This document shows, one piece after another, positions 62,040 to 64,000 of a DNA stretch of 64,000 nt. Within the stretch, counting starts at the first letter, position 1; every line of letters starts with the position of its first letter. The notes under the pieces are model-generated. The model worked only from the letters and a program-made list of their open reading frames with translations. It had not been told where the DNA came from and did no database searches. A program made the translations under genes and the position numbers. Source of the stretch: JBBSAT01 sp044223665 (GTDB lineage Bacteria > Myxococcota_A > Polyangia > Polyangiales > Sandaracinaceae); NCBI GenBank assembly GCA_044223665.1, contig JBGALT010000012.1:1-64000 (forward strand). The letters run 5' to 3'.

Positions 62040-63932
62040 GAACTGATCGCGGAAGCCGTCGCCGTGGCCGGTGGTGGCCGTCGAGGGCGGCGGCGTCTCC
62101 TCGTGCGGGTGAGCACCCTCGGCCGGGACTTCGTCTCCCGTGACGCCGATGTGCTGGACGCCACGACCACGCGAGAGCTCGAAGTGGAAGTTCTGGTCGG
62201 AGTCGAAGATCGCCAGCCGCTCGAGCGTGCGGTAGCCGTCGCGCTCCACACGGATGTGCACCGGCGTCAGCTGGCGGGGCTGCATCGCGTCCATCGGATT
62301 GGGGAACTCGACGTCCTCGATCGTGATGCGGGAGTCGATCGGCATCACCGAGATCCGCACCCGGACCTCGGTGGGCGTCGGCACCGCCACGAGGGTGGTC
62401 GGCGGCGCAGCGACGGTCGTGGTGGGCGGCGGCAGCGCCACGCTCGTCGGTGGCGCGCTCACGGTCGTCGATGCGGGAGCCGATCCGCCACCCGCGATCG
62501 CCCAGCCGACGCCGATCGCGATCACGACGAGCGCGGCGACGGCGACGATGACGAGGGTCGTGTTGTTCTTGGCCGGAATCGGCGCGACCGCGTCGTCGCG
62601 ATCCCCGTCGGCCTCGTCCCTCAGGACGGAACCGAGCTCCTTGGTGCGCTCCGGCTTCTCGCGCCGAGCGACCGATCCGATCTCGGCCGTTCGGGCTGCC
62701 GTTCGCGCGGCCGGCGGCTCCGAGACCGGGCTTGCCGAGACCGGGCTTGCCGAGACCGGGCTTGCCGACGGAGCGCCCGCCGGCGGAGCGCTGCTCGCCG
62801 CCTTCGGCGCCGGCGTGTCGGACGAGCCGTGCACACGCGTGGCCTGCGGGCTCGCATGCGAGCTGCGCACGCCCGATCCGGCAGCGCCCGGCGGCGCGTC
62901 GCTGGCTCGCTTTCCGCGCACGAGCGTGCCGCTCGCCCGATCGGGCTCTCCGCGTAGCTCTTCGGGGGCCAGCTCGGGCGCGCGATCGACGTCGGCGAAC
63001 TGGGCGAGCGCCGACTCGAGCTCACGCATCGAGCCCATGCGCGTGGCGACCGGCTTCTCCAGACAACGCATGATGATCGCGTTGAGCGGCTCGGGAATGT
63101 CCTTGCGCCACTTCGTGATCGGGTCGGGCTCCGATCCCACGATTCGCATCAAGAGCATCGGATAGCTGTCGGCCTCGAAGGGCCGGCGGCCCGCGAGCAT
63201 CTCGTAGATGATGACGCCCATCGCCCAGATGTCGGTCCGGGCGTCGACGTCGCGCAGGCCCTGGGCCTGCTCGGGCGACATGTACGAGGGCGTGCCGATC
63301 GCCATCCCGGTGCGCGTGAGACCGCGATCCTTGCGATCGCTCGAGTGCATCTTGCTGATGCCGAAGTCGAGCACCTTCACGAAGTCGGGGTCGTGGCCCC
63401 GGCGCGTGAGGAAGACGTTCTCGGGCTTGAGGTCACGGTGGACGATGCCCTTCTCGTGGGCGGCCCCGAGCGCGTCGCAGACCTGGCGCGCGATGTGGAC
63501 GGCGCGCGGGATGCGCATCGGCCCGTCGTCGTCGATGAGCCCGTTGAGCGTGGTGCCCTGCAGGTACTCCATCACGAGGAAGGGGGCGCCATCCGGCAGA
63601 TCGCCCATGTCGGTCACGTCGACGATGTGCTCGTTGCCGATGGCCGTCGCGGCGCGGGCCTCGCGCTTGAATCGCTCGACGAGGTCGCGGTCCCGCGTGT
63701 ACTCGCGGTGTAGGCACTTGAGCGCGACCTTCTTGCCGATGAGCTCGTGCTCGGCCTCGTAGACCCCGCCCATGCCGCCGGCGCCGAGCGTGCGCACGAT
63801 CTTGTAGCGACCGCCGACCACGAGGCCGACGCGCTCGGCGAGCATCGCTCGCTCTGCTTCCTCTTGCTCGCGCTCCCAGTCCTCTTCGGAGGCGCCGCCT
63901 TCGGGGGCGTTCTTCTGCGGCTCGGCTGTCAC
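62037..63932 (-). CDS. transmembrane Ser/Thr protein kinase
   Basis: A 631-residue kinase with GTG start 63932. Kinase domain ~42-310: GAGGMG 50-55, Lys72, HRD 165-167, DFG 189-191, SPEQAQGL. A low-complexity Ala/Pro/Ser linker with three ASPVS-type units follows; a single transmembrane helix (LVIVAVAALVVIAIGVGWAIAGG) lies near 475-495. The periplasmic ~135 residues contain a PEGA-like strand set (VRISVMPIDSRITIEDVEF, PVHIRVERDGYRTLERLAIF). The layout is the classic receptor kinase type, all catalytic residues present. It likely partners with the PEGA/TPR protein downstream. Confidence 0.9.
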   Translation of the reverse strand: MTAEPQKNAPEGGASEEDWEREQEEAERAMLAERVGLVVGGRYKIVRTLGAGGMGGVYEAEHELIGKKVALKCLHREYTRDRDLVERFKREARAATAIGNEHIVDVTDMGDLPDGAPFLVMEYLQGTTLNGLIDDDGPMRIPRAVHIARQVCDALGAAHEKGIVHRDLKPENVFLTRRGHDPDFVKVLDFGISKMHSSDRKDRGLTRTGMAIGTPSYMSPEQAQGLRDVDARTDIWAMGVIIYEMLAGRRPFEADSYPMLLMRIVGSEPDPITKWRKDIPEPLNAIIMRCLEKPVATRMGSMRELESALAQFADVDRAPELAPEELRGEPDRASGTLVRGKRASDAPPGAAGSGVRSSHASPQATRVHGSSDTPAPKAASSAPPAGAPSASPVSASPVSASPVSEPPAARTAARTAEIGSVARREKPERTKELGSVLRDEADGDRDDAVAPIPAKNNTTLVIVAVAALVVIAIGVGWAIAGGGSAPASTTVSAPPTSVALPPPTTTVAAPPTTLVAVPTPTEVRVRISVMPIDSRITIEDVEFPNPMDAMQPRQLTPVHIRVERDGYRTLERLAIFDSDQNFHFELSRGRGVQHIGVTGDEVPAEGAHPHEETPPPSTATTGHGDGFRDQF

Positions 63933-64000
63933 CGACGGGGAGCGTACCAGAAGCCCGCCGCTTTGGGGCTCGTGTACGTCGGCCGCCTTCGGCCGTCCGG

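Noticed and set aside
62254..63165. Plus-strand frames across the kinase at 62037-63932 as an additional gene
   Set aside because: Antisense shadow; the minus strand holds all kinase motifs.

Overview
The window is a 64 kb chromosomal segment of very high G+C content. It reads most like a myxobacterium of the order Polyangiales (a Sandaracinus-like genome is my best guess). The reasons are four eukaryote-type Ser/Thr kinases, one with the HRDVSPSN catalytic loop common in myxobacteria, PEGA/TPR proteins, many cysteine-rich lipoproteins whose mature ends begin with Asp/Gly/Ala-rich linkers, and a bacterial sterol 14-alpha-demethylase fused to ferredoxin. The taxonomic call is inference; no rRNA or tRNA gene was seen.

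Layout. 0-2.7 kb: edge of a lipoprotein gene, an alpha/beta-hydrolase lipoprotein and a small hypothetical. 2.7-5.6 kb: CYP51-ferredoxin fusion divergent from an AEC transporter. 5.8-8.8 kb (minus): rplM-rpsI-argC-metallophosphoesterase. 8.9-11.9 kb: a helix-hairpin-helix repeat lipoprotein, a broken DUF1697 gene, a small winged-helix protein and a block of duplicated non-coding repeats. 11.9-19 kb: kinase with TolB-like and TPR regions, a frameshifted Spo0M-like repeat protein, an APC permease, a PIN toxin-antitoxin pair and another kinase. 19.4-23 kb: FemAB-like protein, MurJ and a second PIN pair. 24.4-32 kb: purine (urate) catabolism: DUF6986-like aldolase, membrane urate hydroxylase PuuD, allantoinase, allantoicase, OHCU decarboxylase and 5-hydroxyisourate hydrolase, interrupted by an opposite-strand rhodanese-domain protein. 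32-36 kb: HiPIP-like protein, acyltransferase, esterase and a thiolase-MaoC hydratase pair. 36-41 kb: lipoproteins, a MOSC protein, a PP2C-cNMP phosphatase and a site-2 protease. 41-46 kb: cysteine-rich lipoprotein (frameshifted), PEGA protein, membrane kinase. 45.8-47.7 kb: a Tat-exported repeat peptide divergent from a JmjC/cupin oxygenase. 47.8-54.6 kb: four lipoproteins on the minus strand. 54.7-57.5 kb: GlcD-like FAD oxidase and carotenoid oxygenase. 57.5-64 kb: hypotheticals, a PEGA/TPR protein and a kinase.

The most unusual content is a set of small mobile elements without ORFs of their own. (1) A 286-bp element (three copies) has perfect GGGTGTGATC/GATCACACCC ends and a perfect, different 9-bp target duplication at each site. 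All three are in the same orientation and end 48-103 bp upstream of a plus-strand start codon; one carries a second 151-bp fold-back element in its central palindrome. (2) A ~79-bp inverted-repeat element sits in frame inside a kinase linker between 11-bp duplications, and a relative lies at the breakpoint of a truncated gene. (3) A fold-back element ending in CTAG supplies or abuts the TAG stop codons of two genes.
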